DNA of 64,000 nt from JAEVLT01 sp050496765 (lineage in GTDB: Bacteria > Bacillota > Bacilli > Bacillales > Cytobacillaceae), in assembly GCF_050496765.1 (NCBI RefSeq), contig NZ_JBNWEO010000013.1, positions 558,001 to 622,000 on the forward strand, given 5' to 3'. Each line of letters starts with the position of its first letter. Positions within the stretch are counted from its first letter, which is position 1. The notes beneath the pieces were generated by a model. It had not been told where the DNA came from, did no database searches, and saw only the letters and a list, made by a program, of their open reading frames with translations. Positions 26,410 through 35,192 of the stretch are shown piece by piece. Position numbers and translations under genes: made by a program.

Positions 26410-28512
26410 TTATCGATTGATTACTTGCAGGCGTTTTAAGCGATTGGCATTTAAGACAACGGTTACGGAGCTAAATGCCATCGCACTTGCTGCTAAAAGG
26501 GGTGACAATAAGATCCCGGTAAATGGGTATAATACTCCAAGGGCAATTGGGATGCCGATGGTGTTATAAATAAATGCACCAAAGAGATTTTGATAAATGT
26601 TTCTCATCGTTGCTCGGCTAATTTTGATTGCGCTGACAACCCCTTTTAAGCTTCCGGAAATTAACGTTATATCACTTGCTTCAATTGCCACATCTGTTCC
26701 TGTGCCAATCGCGATCCCTACATCTGCCTGGGTTAAGGCCGGTGCATCATTGATGCCGTCTCCAACCATCGCTACTTTGCTGCCACTGATCTGCAATTTA
26801 CGAACGTTTTCCGATTTATCCTGCGGAAGGACATCGGCAAGTACGCGTTCAATCCCAACTTGTGTTGCGATCGCACGAGCGGTTCGCTCATTGTCTCCTG
26901 TCATCATGACCACTTCAAGGCCTAGCTTTTGCAATTCCCGAATCGCTTCAGCCGAATCTTCTTTAACAGTATCAGCAACAGCAATCACACCAGCTGCCTT
27001 TCCATCAATGGCCAAAAACATCGGTGTTTTTCCCTGATCGGCCATAGTTGTAGCAAATCGGTTGAATTCTGTTAGTGGAATGTTTTCTTTCTTCATTAGC
27101 TTACGATTTCCGAAAAAAACTCTTTTGCCTTCAATTATTCCTTCTACACCATGTCCTGGAATCGCGTTAAATCCTTTTACTTTAAGCAGCGGGATTTGCA
27201 TCTCCCCGGCCTTCTCTAAAATCGCACTGGCAAGCGGATGCTCGGAACCTTGTTCAATCGACGCGGCGATTTGCAGCAACGTTTCCTCCCTATCACCGCC
27301 AAGTGAGACAACATCGGTAAGAGAAGGCTTTCCTTCTGTAATTGTCCCTGTTTTATCAAGGACGATGGTCTGCAGTTTTTCGGCAATTTGCAACGCCTCA
27401 CCAGAACGGATTAAAATTCCATGCTCGGCGCCTTTGCCAACACCTGTTGTTAATGACATTGGTGTTGCCATTCCTAAAGCGCACGGGCAGGCAATGATGA
27501 CGGTTGTCACCGCAACGATTAAAGCATAGATCCAGCTCGGCTGCGGTCCAAAATTAAACCAAACAATATAGCCTAGGATCGCGGCAATCATGACCCCCGG
27601 TGTAAAATAGGCCGAGACTTGATCGACAATTTTTTGCACGGGAACGCGTGATCCTTGTGCCTGTTTAACCATCTCGACGATATTTGCCAGAGCGGATTCC
27701 TGTTGTTCTTTCGTAACTTTAAACGTAAAACTGCCTGTTTTATTTAATGTACCTCCAAACACTTCACTGCCTGCCGCTTTTTCCACAGGCATGGATTCAC
27801 CTGTCAGCATCGATTCGTCGATAGCTGAATTTCCTTCAACGATAATCCCATCAATCGCAATTTTTTCACCGGGACGAACAACAACCAAATCACCAATACG
27901 GACTTCTTCAATTGAAACTTTCATTTCTTTTCCATCACGGAGCACATTCGCCGTCTTTGGCTGGAGGCCAATTAATTTCTTGATGGCTTCTGATGATCGG
28001 CCTTTCGCCTTTACTTCCATTGCCATTCCCAGAACGACTAAAGCTGTTACAACCGTTGTGACATCATAGTAGACTTCTGCCATTTCTGATTTTGGAAAAA
28101 GTCCCGGGAAAAAGAGGGCGGTAAAGGAATAAAGCCATGCTGCACTAATACCCGTGGCAATTAAAGTGTGCATGTTCGCCAAGCGATTTTTTAATCCTTC
28201 CCACATTCCTAAAAAAAATTGCCCACCGCTGAAAATCATTACAAGGAGGGCAAGCAATCCCATGAACAATCTTGACCACCATAACCGCTGATCGTCAGTT
28301 AACAGCCAATCGCGAATGCCGGGAAATACAGTAGGATAGGAAACGAGAACAATGGGAACCGATATGATCGCAGCAAACCACCATTTTTTCATTAATTGAC
28401 GATATTCGGCTTCCTCTTCCGTTTCTTCGTGCAGATCGTTAGGACCATCAGGATGTAAGTCGGATTCAGTACAGTGATTTTCATGTATATGAGTTGCATG
28501 ACCAACATTCAT
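26410..28512 (-). CDS. copB: Second copper-type P1B ATPase, His-rich N-terminus, no HMA domain
   Basis: 700-residue heavy-metal ATPase. The N-terminus is His-rich (HATHIHENHCTESDLH) instead of an HMA domain, as in CopB-type pumps. Core motifs are TGESMPVE, the ion site ACPCALGMATP, DKTGTITEGKP, EQGSEHPLA and GDGINDAPAL. Classic CopB has CPH; this one has CPC like CopA, so Cu(I) is the likelier ion. The start has GGGGGG 8 bases upstream. It sits in an operon after a YHS protein and before a cupredoxin. The copB name is by operon type and is not certain. Confidence 0.85.
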   Translation of the reverse strand: MNVGHATHIHENHCTESDLHPDGPNDLHEETEEEAEYRQLMKKWWFAAIISVPIVLVSYPTVFPGIRDWLLTDDQRLWWSRLFMGLLALLVMIFSGGQFFLGMWEGLKNRLANMHTLIATGISAAWLYSFTALFFPGLFPKSEMAEVYYDVTTVVTALVVLGMAMEVKAKGRSSEAIKKLIGLQPKTANVLRDGKEMKVSIEEVRIGDLVVVRPGEKIAIDGIIVEGNSAIDESMLTGESMPVEKAAGSEVFGGTLNKTGSFTFKVTKEQQESALANIVEMVKQAQGSRVPVQKIVDQVSAYFTPGVMIAAILGYIVWFNFGPQPSWIYALIVAVTTVIIACPCALGMATPMSLTTGVGKGAEHGILIRSGEALQIAEKLQTIVLDKTGTITEGKPSLTDVVSLGGDREETLLQIAASIEQGSEHPLASAILEKAGEMQIPLLKVKGFNAIPGHGVEGIIEGKRVFFGNRKLMKKENIPLTEFNRFATTMADQGKTPMFLAIDGKAAGVIAVADTVKEDSAEAIRELQKLGLEVVMMTGDNERTARAIATQVGIERVLADVLPQDKSENVRKLQISGSKVAMVGDGINDAPALTQADVGIAIGTGTDVAIEASDITLISGSLKGVVSAIKISRATMRNIYQNLFGAFIYNTIGIPIALGVLYPFTGILLSPLLAASAMAFSSVTVVLNANRLKRLQVINR

Positions 28513-28552
28513 CTTGCAACCCCCCTTTCTCGAAAAATCACTTTGTTAACGA

Positions 28553-28870
28553 TCAATGATGGCTATGATGGTGTTGTCCATGACATTTATGTTCATGCTC
28601 TTCCCCATTGTTGCAATGTCCATGCTTCCCGTGGTGGTCATGATGATCGTGACCCTCGTGATCGTGCTTGCATTCTTCTGATTGCCCTCCCCCGCAGCAG
28701 TGTTCATCTGAGCCAGAAACATATTTGTTTGGGTCTGCTTCAAATTGCGTTAAGCATGCCTTTGCACAAAAATAGTAGTCCTTTCCGTTAAAGGTGGTGC
28801 GAAGAGTGGAATCATTTACGGTTACTTCCATTCCGCATACTGGGTCTGTTGCTTTCTTTTTCTCAAACAT
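28553..28870 (-). CDS. YHS-domain protein with His/Cys-rich tail
   Basis: 105-residue protein. A YHS metal-binding domain (DPVCGMEV, YYFCAKACLTQFEADPNKYV; about 8-52) is followed by a tail packed with His and Cys (EHCCGGGQ, then repeated HDHH and HGHC patterns). YHS domains often precede or are fused to CopB-like ATPases and bind copper. First gene of the operon; 40 bases separate it from the ATPase. Probably a cytosolic copper chaperone or buffer. Confidence 0.88.
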   Translation of the reverse strand: MFEKKKATDPVCGMEVTVNDSTLRTTFNGKDYYFCAKACLTQFEADPNKYVSGSDEHCCGGGQSEECKHDHEGHDHHDHHGKHGHCNNGEEHEHKCHGQHHHSHH

Positions 28871-28913
28871 TCAAAATCTCCTCCTTAAATTGAGTGAAAA
28901 TAATTTATTACTT

Positions 28914-28932
28914 GTATTGTATCGATCAATAC
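28914..28932. promoter_or_regulatory. Inverted repeat at YHS operon promoter
   Basis: GTATTG-TATCGAT-CAATAC, a 6-bp inverted repeat around a 7-base spacer, 44 bases upstream of the YHS gene. It is a candidate operator for an unknown dimeric repressor. It does not match CsoR. Confidence 0.35.
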
Positions 28933-28954
28933 TTAAAGCTAAATGAAACAAATC

Positions 28955-28971
28955 TGAGAATAATGTAAGAA
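28955..28971 (-). promoter_or_regulatory. Direct-repeat site TTCTTA-N5-TTCTCA
   Basis: Minus-strand TTCTTACATTATTCTCA, 85 bases before the YHS gene of the second copper ATPase operon. Confidence 0.5.
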
Positions 28972-29070
28972 TTTCTGAAAAGCTGGGGAAAACCCGAATC
29001 CTAAATTGTTCACAAGATATTCACTTTTCTTACCATTTATTTACGTGTTATAATCTCTTTATCAACTAAG

Positions 29071-29085
29071 TGATAATGATTATCA
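29071..29085. promoter_or_regulatory. Perfect Fur box before FTR1
   Basis: TGATAATGATTATCA matches the 7-1-7 Fur pattern at all 14 informative positions. It lies between a TATAAT -10 element (29049-29054) and the GGAGGG ribosome site. Iron repression of the FTR1 gene is very likely. Confidence 0.88.
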
Positions 29086-29102
29086 ATATCGGAGGGATTT
29101 GG

Positions 29103-29945
29103 ATGTTTGCAGGTATTTTAATTACACTTCGGGAAGGAATTGAAGCATTTTTAGTTGTCGGAATCTTGCTTGGGATTTTGAGCAAAATGAATCAGCGTGA
29201 CAAGCATCGGTACATATGGATAGGCTCAGGGGCGGCCATTGCGCTAAGCGGATTGATCGCCTATCTCATTCAATTGCTTTCGATCAATTTTGAGGGGACA
29301 AACGCGGAAATTTTCGAAGTGGTTGTTGCTGCGATCGCCATCGCGATTCTATCGTATATGGTGTTGTGGATGAATAAACAAAGCAAGCATTTAAAAAGCA
29401 ATTTTGAAAAGCAAATCACGTCAGCTCTAAATAACAACCAAATGTGGGGACTTGTCCTTTTGGCGTTCGTCACCATCATCCGCGAAGGCATTGAAACCGC
29501 ACTGTTTCTTACAGCAGTAAATTCATCCGCAAAAGGCAGCGGGCTCATGCTCGGAGCTTTCGCTGGGCTGCTGCTGGCAGCAATCGTTTCGTATTTACTA
29601 GTAAAAGCAGCGATTCGTTTAAATCTCCGCATGTTCTTTTTGTTGACAGGAAGTATGGTTGTTGTCATTGCTGCGGGTCTTGCCTCCCATGTCACAATGG
29701 CACTGCAAGATTTAGGCATTTTACCATTTGGCAACTTGATCGCCTGGAACTTAAGTTCCTTTATTTCAGATGAAAGTTTACTAGGAAAATTGCTGCATGC
29801 CTTTATTGGCTACGTCGCGGCTCCAACTGTGCTTCAGCTCCTCGTCTATGCGGCATACATTGCAGCAATGCTCCATGTCCTTTGGAACGGCTCGATTTTA
29901 AAAAGCTTTAAAAAACAATTAAATGCTGTGATGGCGGATAAATGA
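29103..29945 (+). CDS. FTR1-family iron permease
   Basis: 280-residue, seven-helix high-affinity iron permease. Both REGxE iron-passage motifs are present: LREGIEAFLV (10-14) and IREGIETALF (about 130). FTR1 proteins take up iron with the help of an oxidase (Fet3 in yeast; EfeO and EfeB in bacteria). No efeO or efeB is visible, but several MCOs are close. The ATG at 29103 has GGAGGG six bases away; an earlier in-frame ATG lies inside the Fur box and is rejected. Confidence 0.9.
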   Translation: MFAGILITLREGIEAFLVVGILLGILSKMNQRDKHRYIWIGSGAAIALSGLIAYLIQLLSINFEGTNAEIFEVVVAAIAIAILSYMVLWMNKQSKHLKSNFEKQITSALNNNQMWGLVLLAFVTIIREGIETALFLTAVNSSAKGSGLMLGAFAGLLLAAIVSYLLVKAAIRLNLRMFFLLTGSMVVVIAAGLASHVTMALQDLGILPFGNLIAWNLSSFISDESLLGKLLHAFIGYVAAPTVLQLLVYAAYIAAMLHVLWNGSILKSFKKQLNAVMADK

Positions 29946-30124
29946 TTCATGATTAAAAGTAAGGCTGTATTTCTATAAAGGTTCGGTTTCCTATAGCAAA
30001 CATTAAAAATGTAATCTAAAATGAGTATCAATTTGCCTATATGAAGAAAACGTCTCTTCATAAAGAATGGGAGTTTCGGATCACGGGATCCAGATCCAGT
30101 GAACCATTCCGACCAATACCTAAC

Positions 30125-30155
30125 TTAAGGCTGTTAGCATAGCTAACAGCCTTAA
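30125..30155. repeat. Perfect 14-bp palindrome with 3-base loop
   Basis: TTAAGGCTGTTAGC and its exact complement flank ATA. It lies between FTR1 and the decayed transposase. It has no strong U-tract, so it could be an IS end or a weak terminator. Confidence 0.6.
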
Positions 30156-30171
30156 ATTAGGTTTCATTTTA

Positions 30172-30565
30172 TTAACTCAACTTTCGCAGAATAAAATTGG
30201 CAAATAAGCCTTGATATAACTGGGAAGGCCCGCAATCCATTGTTGAAGTTGACGTTGAATTAAATTTTTGACTCTCTTGTTTGTCTTTTTTATGGTATCT
30301 TGAAGAAGCTCGATTAGCTTGCTGCAGAGCAACAGACCAATCCAGTTCATTGATTTCTTCACATAGTTCAGAAAAAAGGCCGCCAATCGTTAAGGAACTC
30401 AATAGGGAGAAGTCAACAGGCATGAATGAATACCCATCAGTCCATCCTAGGGTAAGCATACGGAAACCCTTATAATATCGTTTGTATGGCACCGAATGAT
30501 CCTTGCAGCGAGCGAGCAATTCCACTTTCTTACTACGATTCCGAACCCTTTTTATATTCCTTTGT
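30172..30565 (-). pseudogene. Remnant of an IS4-family transposase
   Basis: The minus strand encodes RNRSKKVELLARCKDH, then KRYYKGFRMLTLGWTDGYSF and PVDFSLLSS, the core of IS4-type DDE transposases. An internal deletion and a frame change follow, after which another frame gives LQQWIAGLPSYIKAYL, the usual C-terminal end. The N-terminal third is missing. Not functional. It interrupts or replaces the downstream part of a toxin gene. Confidence 0.65.
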
Positions 30566-30640
30566 TTAAGTTGCAGTAAAATGCTGACTTTGAATATGAT
30601 GAAGCCCTTCCAATGCCTGTTTTGTCCATTTGATTTTCAT
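30566..30640 (-). pseudogene. Truncated RelE/ParE-type toxin start
   Basis: Begins 1 base after the antitoxin stop: MKIKWTKQALEGLHHIQSQH, like the N-terminus of ParE/RelE toxins, then a stop after about 25 codons and transposase debris. The toxin is almost certainly inactive. Confidence 0.5.
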
Positions 30641-30641
30641 T

Positions 30642-30893
30642 TTAGAGTTCACCTTGCTCAATCATCTCCAAAACCCCATCGGTTGTAAAAACATTGCCTT
30701 CTGCGATGTCCTTTTTTGCCTGTAATAATTTTTGTTTTAAATCCTGATTAAGCTCAACATCTTCTTTTTCCGTTGTTTCCGGCTTCTCAATAAAAGATAA
30801 ATAATACCTTTTTCCATCAATTTCAAAAACTGATTCGCCTTCATAGATCATTTCTTTGATTACTTCCGCTGCAAATCCATTTAACTTTTTCAT
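30642..30893 (-). CDS. Probable antitoxin of a broken type II toxin-antitoxin pair
   Basis: 83-residue acidic protein (MKKLNGFAAEVIKEMIYEGE at the start, ending VFTTDGVLEMIEQGEL). The C-terminal form and the immediately following toxin-like start suggest a RelB/ParD-like antitoxin. The frame is open 17 codons earlier, but GGAGG before the ATG at 30893 sets the start. I infer the role from position; the fold is not obvious. With the toxin truncated it may be a solitary relic or regulator. Confidence 0.5.
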   Translation of the reverse strand: MKKLNGFAAEVIKEMIYEGESVFEIDGKRYYLSFIEKPETTEKEDVELNQDLKQKLLQAKKDIAEGNVFTTDGVLEMIEQGEL

Positions 30894-31019
30894 TAACTTA
30901 CCTCCATTCAAATTTTTTTTATATTTATACTGCATTAATTTCATTGAGCATACCTAAACGGCTACGTTTACGTATAAGCCTGACTATTTACGCTAGTTAA
31001 CTCATTTCCAGCATTATAC

Positions 31020-31145
31020 GTATAATTCGTTGTGGTGAGTGTTTTGTTTTTGGTAATTTGTTAGGCAATTCCCCGACCTCAGCGGTAAGAGCTTGCTTTA
31101 TGGGCTGTCTATTCGCCTCGCCCGGTGCTGCAGACGCAAAATGCG
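31020..31145 (-). pseudogene. Unrecognised coding remnant in a 400-base gap
   Basis: The gap 30894-31294 has no intact gene. On the minus strand an open stretch reads GPHFASAAPGEANRQPIKQA and continues with LTAEVGELPNKLPK, which looks like real protein but has no start. Next to it ATGGAACTAAA (31153) repeats the end of the IS630 inverted repeat. Probably transposon debris. Confidence 0.3.
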
Positions 31146-31294
31146 GACCAATGGAACTAAATATTTAGTATCCTTTATTTAGGAGTTTCCATTGTTTATA
31201 GATTTTTAATAAACCTTTTACATCTTTTTCATTCTTTATTAAAAAAGCAATTCTATAATCAATTATGTAAATCAAATAAAGTGAGGAGATCAAT

Positions 31295-31477
31295 ATGTAT
31301 TTAAAAAAGCTGATTAATAAGAAGCCTATTACCATTCAGTATACCGCAAATGGTTCGTTGGCCGTTTTTAAAGGTCGTGTCTACGGACTAAATTTAAAAG
31401 AGCAAATTCTTTCACTGAAAGATGAAAAACAAAAGACGTTTTCGGTTCGATTTTCGGAAATACGGGCGATTTATTAG
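31295..31477 (+). CDS. Small protein, unknown function
   Basis: 60 residues, beta-rich by composition (ITIQYTANGSLAVFKGRVYG, then ILSLKDEKQKTFSVRFSEIR), resembling a short SH3- or Sm-like barrel. GTGAGGAG lies upstream of ATG. No family is recognised. It stands alone before the third MCO gene. Confidence 0.55.
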   Translation: MYLKKLINKKPITIQYTANGSLAVFKGRVYGLNLKEQILSLKDEKQKTFSVRFSEIRAIY

Positions 31478-31637
31478 GCAAGACCTCCTCCGTATTTTCT
31501 TCCCTGTATTTCTTTTCCTTTCTTGAAACCTCTTACCTTTTATTCATTTCCAAAAATGCCGCCTCCCTTTTCAATGCATGATCTTCCAATGATTTGGAAT
31601 GTTAAAAAATAGCGATGAGAAAGGGAGGTTCTAATAG

Positions 31638-33113
31638 TTGAAAAAACTAGCCGGTATTATTGTTGTCTTACTTATTGCGGTATTTGGTACAGTCTGGTTT
31701 TTTTTCACCCAAAATCAAGGAATGGGTGGCATGATGTCTGGCGGTGGAGGAATGATGAATAACCAGTCACCTCCTAGGACTCAAAAGCAATCGCAATCCG
31801 TGGAAAAACCGCTGCCGATCCCTCCTTTAGTTAAAGATCAAAACCCGGAACCCGGAAAAGGGGAATATCATTTAACCGTTCAAAAATCCACCACTGAATT
31901 TTTTAATGGAAAAAAGGCTCAAACTTATGGGTACAACGGCAATTATCTTGGACCGGTCATTCGTGTTCGAAAAGGCGAAGAAATAACGGTAAAAGTGAAA
32001 AATAACTTAAATGAAGATACGACTGTGCATTGGCACGGTCTTGAAGTCGATGGGGAAAAAGATGGCGGCCCGCATACAAGAATCAAACCGGGAGACACGT
32101 GGAGCCCTACTTTTACCATTCACCAACCCGCTGCAACCCTTTGGTATCATCCGCATCTTTTGCATAAAACAGGGGAACAAGTATACAAGGGGCTGGCAGG
32201 ATTATTTTTCATTGACGATGATGCATCAGACAAGCTGAACATTCCGAAACAATATGGCGTCGATGATGTTCCCCTTGTTATTCAAGATAAAAACTTTAAC
32301 TCTGATGGAACCTTTGATTATAAATTGGGAATGCATGATGTCATGATGGGGCTTCAGGGAAATACCATTCTCGTAAATGGTGTCGTTAATCCGTATTTAA
32401 ATGTTCCAAAAGGAAAGGTTCGGCTGCGTTTATTGAATGGTTCAAATGCCCGGACATACCAATTTCACCTCAGCAACAATGAAACATTTCAACAAATCGG
32501 CAGCGACGGCGGCCTGCTTCCAAGCCCTGTCTCGCTTACCAAAGTCGTACTCGGGCCGGCAGAACGCGCTGAAATCATTGTTGATTTTTCAACCAAACAA
32601 AAAGGCGATCGGATTCAATTACTGGATCAAAATACAGCATTTATGTCCTTTGTCGTTCAGAAGAAAACTGGAAACATTGCTGCGGTACCGGATAAACTCG
32701 TTGATATACCAGCAATCGATCCGGCAAAAGCAGTGCAGACACGAAGGTTTGATTTTCAAGGGATGGGGAAGAACGTCAATATCAACGGGAAGCAAATGGA
32801 CATGTTCCGGATTGATGAAAAACTAAGACGAAACAACATTGAAATTTGGGAAATTACCAATAGCAGTGGCAGCGGAATGATGGGCGGAATGGCACACCCT
32901 TTCCATGCGCATGGAGTGCAGTTCCAGATTCTTGATCGTAACGGGAATCCTCCACCTGCAAATGAAACAGGCTGGAAAGATACGATTCTTGTCTCTCCGG
33001 GAGAAAAAGTCAGAGCGATTGCCAATTTTGATCAAACGGGTATTTTTATGTATCATTGCCATATTCTCGAACATGAAGATGCCGGGATGATGGGACAATT
33101 TCAGGTTTATTAA
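31638..33113 (+). CDS. Multicopper oxidase with Sec-type anchor (paralogue of the Tat MCO)
   Basis: 491-residue CueO-like MCO. It is clearly similar to the enzyme at 10741 over its whole length (shared stretches such as VHWHGL, LWYHPHLLHKTGEQVYKGLA and MFMYHCHILEHEDAG-like ends). The N-terminus is a hydrophobic Sec anchor without a twin-arginine motif, then a Gly/Met-rich linker (MGGMMSGGGGMM) that could bind copper. Start TTG 31638 with GGGAGG upstream. The two paralogues would be exported by different routes, so one would be metallated outside and one inside the cell. Confidence 0.9.
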   Translation: MKKLAGIIVVLLIAVFGTVWFFFTQNQGMGGMMSGGGGMMNNQSPPRTQKQSQSVEKPLPIPPLVKDQNPEPGKGEYHLTVQKSTTEFFNGKKAQTYGYNGNYLGPVIRVRKGEEITVKVKNNLNEDTTVHWHGLEVDGEKDGGPHTRIKPGDTWSPTFTIHQPAATLWYHPHLLHKTGEQVYKGLAGLFFIDDDASDKLNIPKQYGVDDVPLVIQDKNFNSDGTFDYKLGMHDVMMGLQGNTILVNGVVNPYLNVPKGKVRLRLLNGSNARTYQFHLSNNETFQQIGSDGGLLPSPVSLTKVVLGPAERAEIIVDFSTKQKGDRIQLLDQNTAFMSFVVQKKTGNIAAVPDKLVDIPAIDPAKAVQTRRFDFQGMGKNVNINGKQMDMFRIDEKLRRNNIEIWEITNSSGSGMMGGMAHPFHAHGVQFQILDRNGNPPPANETGWKDTILVSPGEKVRAIANFDQTGIFMYHCHILEHEDAGMMGQFQVY

Positions 33114-33118
33114 AATAC

Positions 33119-33160
33119 AAAACGGGCATTGTAACGCGGTCATCATGCCCGTTTCATTTA
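33119..33160 (+). terminator. Intrinsic terminator after third MCO
   Basis: AACGGGCAT and ATGCCCGTT form the stem with a 15-base loop, followed by TCATTT. Fair strength. Confidence 0.65.
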
Positions 33161-33247
33161 AAGTAACATTTATTTTCGCTTAATACCCCGTTATTTAATG
33201 AAGGGTCTTACAATCGGGCTATAATGACCGTTTCTCGGTTTTTTTAA

Positions 33248-33707
33248 GGGCATTACCGACTGACCTAATGACCGTTTCTCGGCTTTTTTGGCTCTCTACG
33301 GGCATTACTGACTGGACTAATGACCGACGCTCGGCTTTTTTGGCCCACCACGGGCATTACTGACTGGACTAATGACCGCCGCTCGGCTTTTTTGGCTCTC
33401 TACGGGCATTACTGACTGGACTAATGACCGTTCCCCGGCTTTTTTGGCCCTCCACGGGCATTACTGCTTTCCCTAATGACCGCCGCTCGGCTTTTTTGGC
33501 TCTCTACGGGCATTACTGCTTTCCCTAATGACCGCCGCTCGGCTTTTTTAGCTCTCCACGGGCATTACCGACTGACCTAATGACCGTTTCTCGGCTTTTT
33601 TGGCTCTCTACGGGCATTACTGACTGGACTAATGCCGCTCCCCGGCTTTTTTGGCCCACCACGGGCATTACTGCCTTCCCTAATGACCATTTCTCAATTT
33701 TTTTGTA
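33248..33707 (+). repeat. 52-bp tandem repeat array, about nine units
   Basis: Units begin at 33248, 33300, 33352, 33404, 33456, 33508, 33560 and 33612 (seven exactly 52 bp, the eighth 51), then a degenerate ninth from 33663 and a half unit before the first. Each unit has GGGCATTAC, a variable 6-base core, CTAATGACCG and CTCGGCTTTTTT. CGGnCATTA and TAATGnCCG can pair, and each unit ends like a small rho-independent terminator. It is non-coding and lies between two genes. Apparent reading frames inside it are repeat artefacts. Confidence 0.95.
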
Positions 33708-33758
33708 CTGGGACAGGCAATTCCTTGATAGATGAAACCGTCTCTCTGTCATTCCACA

Positions 33759-35192
33759 TCATACCTTGCGGATCAAAAAAGTATCTTCTAGCAATACCCA
33801 GTTTTGCGGGTATGGATAACCCAGTGTCCAATAGCTGATCCCTCTTAGGCCGTATTCTTTAGCAGTGTCAAATTTCGCCTGGGCGCTTCTGGCATCCTCA
33901 AACCATACTTCGTGATTGCGGCCCTGTGCATCGGTATACCGAAAGAAAGGCGATTGCGCAACTGAATGATATTGAATCGCAGCGCCATATTGAATTGCCC
34001 GTCTGACCGCTTCTTGCTGGCTAAATGTTTCCGCCTCTTGTCCTTTGACATGTGGCAGAAGCCAGTCGCGGGCATAAATTTGGAAGCCCATGAAAATTTT
34101 ATTTCTTGGTATGACTGACACGGCATAATCAAGCACTCGCCGGATTTCATTAAGTGGCGATATCGCTTGCGGGGGCCCTAATCGGTAACCCCATTCATAC
34201 GTCATTAACACAACAAAATCGGCGATTCTGCCATGGGCCGAATAATCATGCGCTTCGTATAACAGCCCTTTTTGCTCAGCACTCACTTTCGGAGCCAATG
34301 CGGTGGAAACAAAATAACCTTCCGGATGCAGCCGGTCAACCGCTTTTTGCAAAAATTGATTGTAAAATTCACGGTCTTGGGGATAGACATTTTCAAAATC
34401 AACGTTTAACCCGCGATAGCCCTTCGACTTTATCGCACTTAAAATATTGGTTATCAGACGATCTTGAATTTCAGGATTGGAAAGGATGGTGTGTGCAAGC
34501 CGTGAGCCAGGATCCTTATACGTAAAATTCGTAATGCACATCATGGGTGCAACTCTTTCAGCTAATGAAGCTTGGATAAAAGCAGTATCATATAAAGGGG
34601 ATACTCCACCACTCTCTGTCATTGAATAGGCAAAAAGCGAGGAATAGGTTAAATCTCTGCCTACTTCTCGAATCAATGCCCCTCCCTTTTCACCTGTATC
34701 AATCGTATAAGCATTCACATCTACGATTGGTTTAGAGAAAGGAATAGCTAAAGCCGCACCTGGATAGAGCAAATTTGGATTTTGAATTTGGTTGATCCGG
34801 ATGATTTCTTGAACAGTTGTACCGTATTTTTGGGCAATTTGCCATAACGTTTCTCCAGGCTGGATCACATGAGTTCTCGCCGGGATCGTTAACACCATAC
34901 CCGGATAAATCGCCGCTGGATTACTGATTTGATTTGCTTGAACAATTGCTTGAATCGTTGTACCATATTTTTGGGCAATCAACCACAAAGTCTCGCCTGG
35001 TCGTACCGTATGTGCTTTAGATGGTGTCGGAATCACGAGAGCCATACCGACTACCAATTGGTTTGGATTTTCCAACTGATTCACCCGAACAATTTGGTCG
35101 ATTGTGACCCTATAGCGCTGAGAAATGGCCCATAATGCTTCTCCCCGTTGCACAACATGAATCTGAATAGGAATCCCTCCCTTAAAATGCAT
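33759..35192 (-). CDS. LysM/GH18 cortex-lytic-type enzyme (SleL/YaaH-like)
   Basis: 477-residue protein with three LysM domains (about 10-55, 60-105 and 107-152; each with the pattern VQRGEALWAISQRY or similar) and a GH18 domain (about 165-470) with the catalytic stretch GYRGLNVDFENVYPQD. Relatives (SleL, YaaH) hydrolyse muramic-lactam-containing spore cortex during germination and usually have two LysM domains. The ATG at 35192 abuts its ribosome site; a perfect GGGAGG lies 7 bases before an ATT at 35168, so the true start is open. Confidence 0.88.
   Translation of the reverse strand: MHFKGGIPIQIHVVQRGEALWAISQRYRVTIDQIVRVNQLENPNQLVVGMALVIPTPSKAHTVRPGETLWLIAQKYGTTIQAIVQANQISNPAAIYPGMVLTIPARTHVIQPGETLWQIAQKYGTTVQEIIRINQIQNPNLLYPGAALAIPFSKPIVDVNAYTIDTGEKGGALIREVGRDLTYSSLFAYSMTESGGVSPLYDTAFIQASLAERVAPMMCITNFTYKDPGSRLAHTILSNPEIQDRLITNILSAIKSKGYRGLNVDFENVYPQDREFYNQFLQKAVDRLHPEGYFVSTALAPKVSAEQKGLLYEAHDYSAHGRIADFVVLMTYEWGYRLGPPQAISPLNEIRRVLDYAVSVIPRNKIFMGFQIYARDWLLPHVKGQEAETFSQQEAVRRAIQYGAAIQYHSVAQSPFFRYTDAQGRNHEVWFEDARSAQAKFDTAKEYGLRGISYWTLGYPYPQNWVLLEDTFLIRKV

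Noticed and set aside
30125..30155. Rho-independent terminator of FTR1
   Set aside because: The 14-bp stem is perfect, but neither strand has a proper U-run after it, so it is kept only as a palindrome.
33200..33710. CRISPR array
   Set aside because: Repeats run head to tail with only a 6-base variable core; there are no unique spacers of 30 bases or more and no cas genes.
33525..33752. Open frame of 75 codons across the tandem array
   Set aside because: It is read from the 52-bp repeats (52 is not a multiple of 3), gives low-complexity sequence and has no ribosome site.
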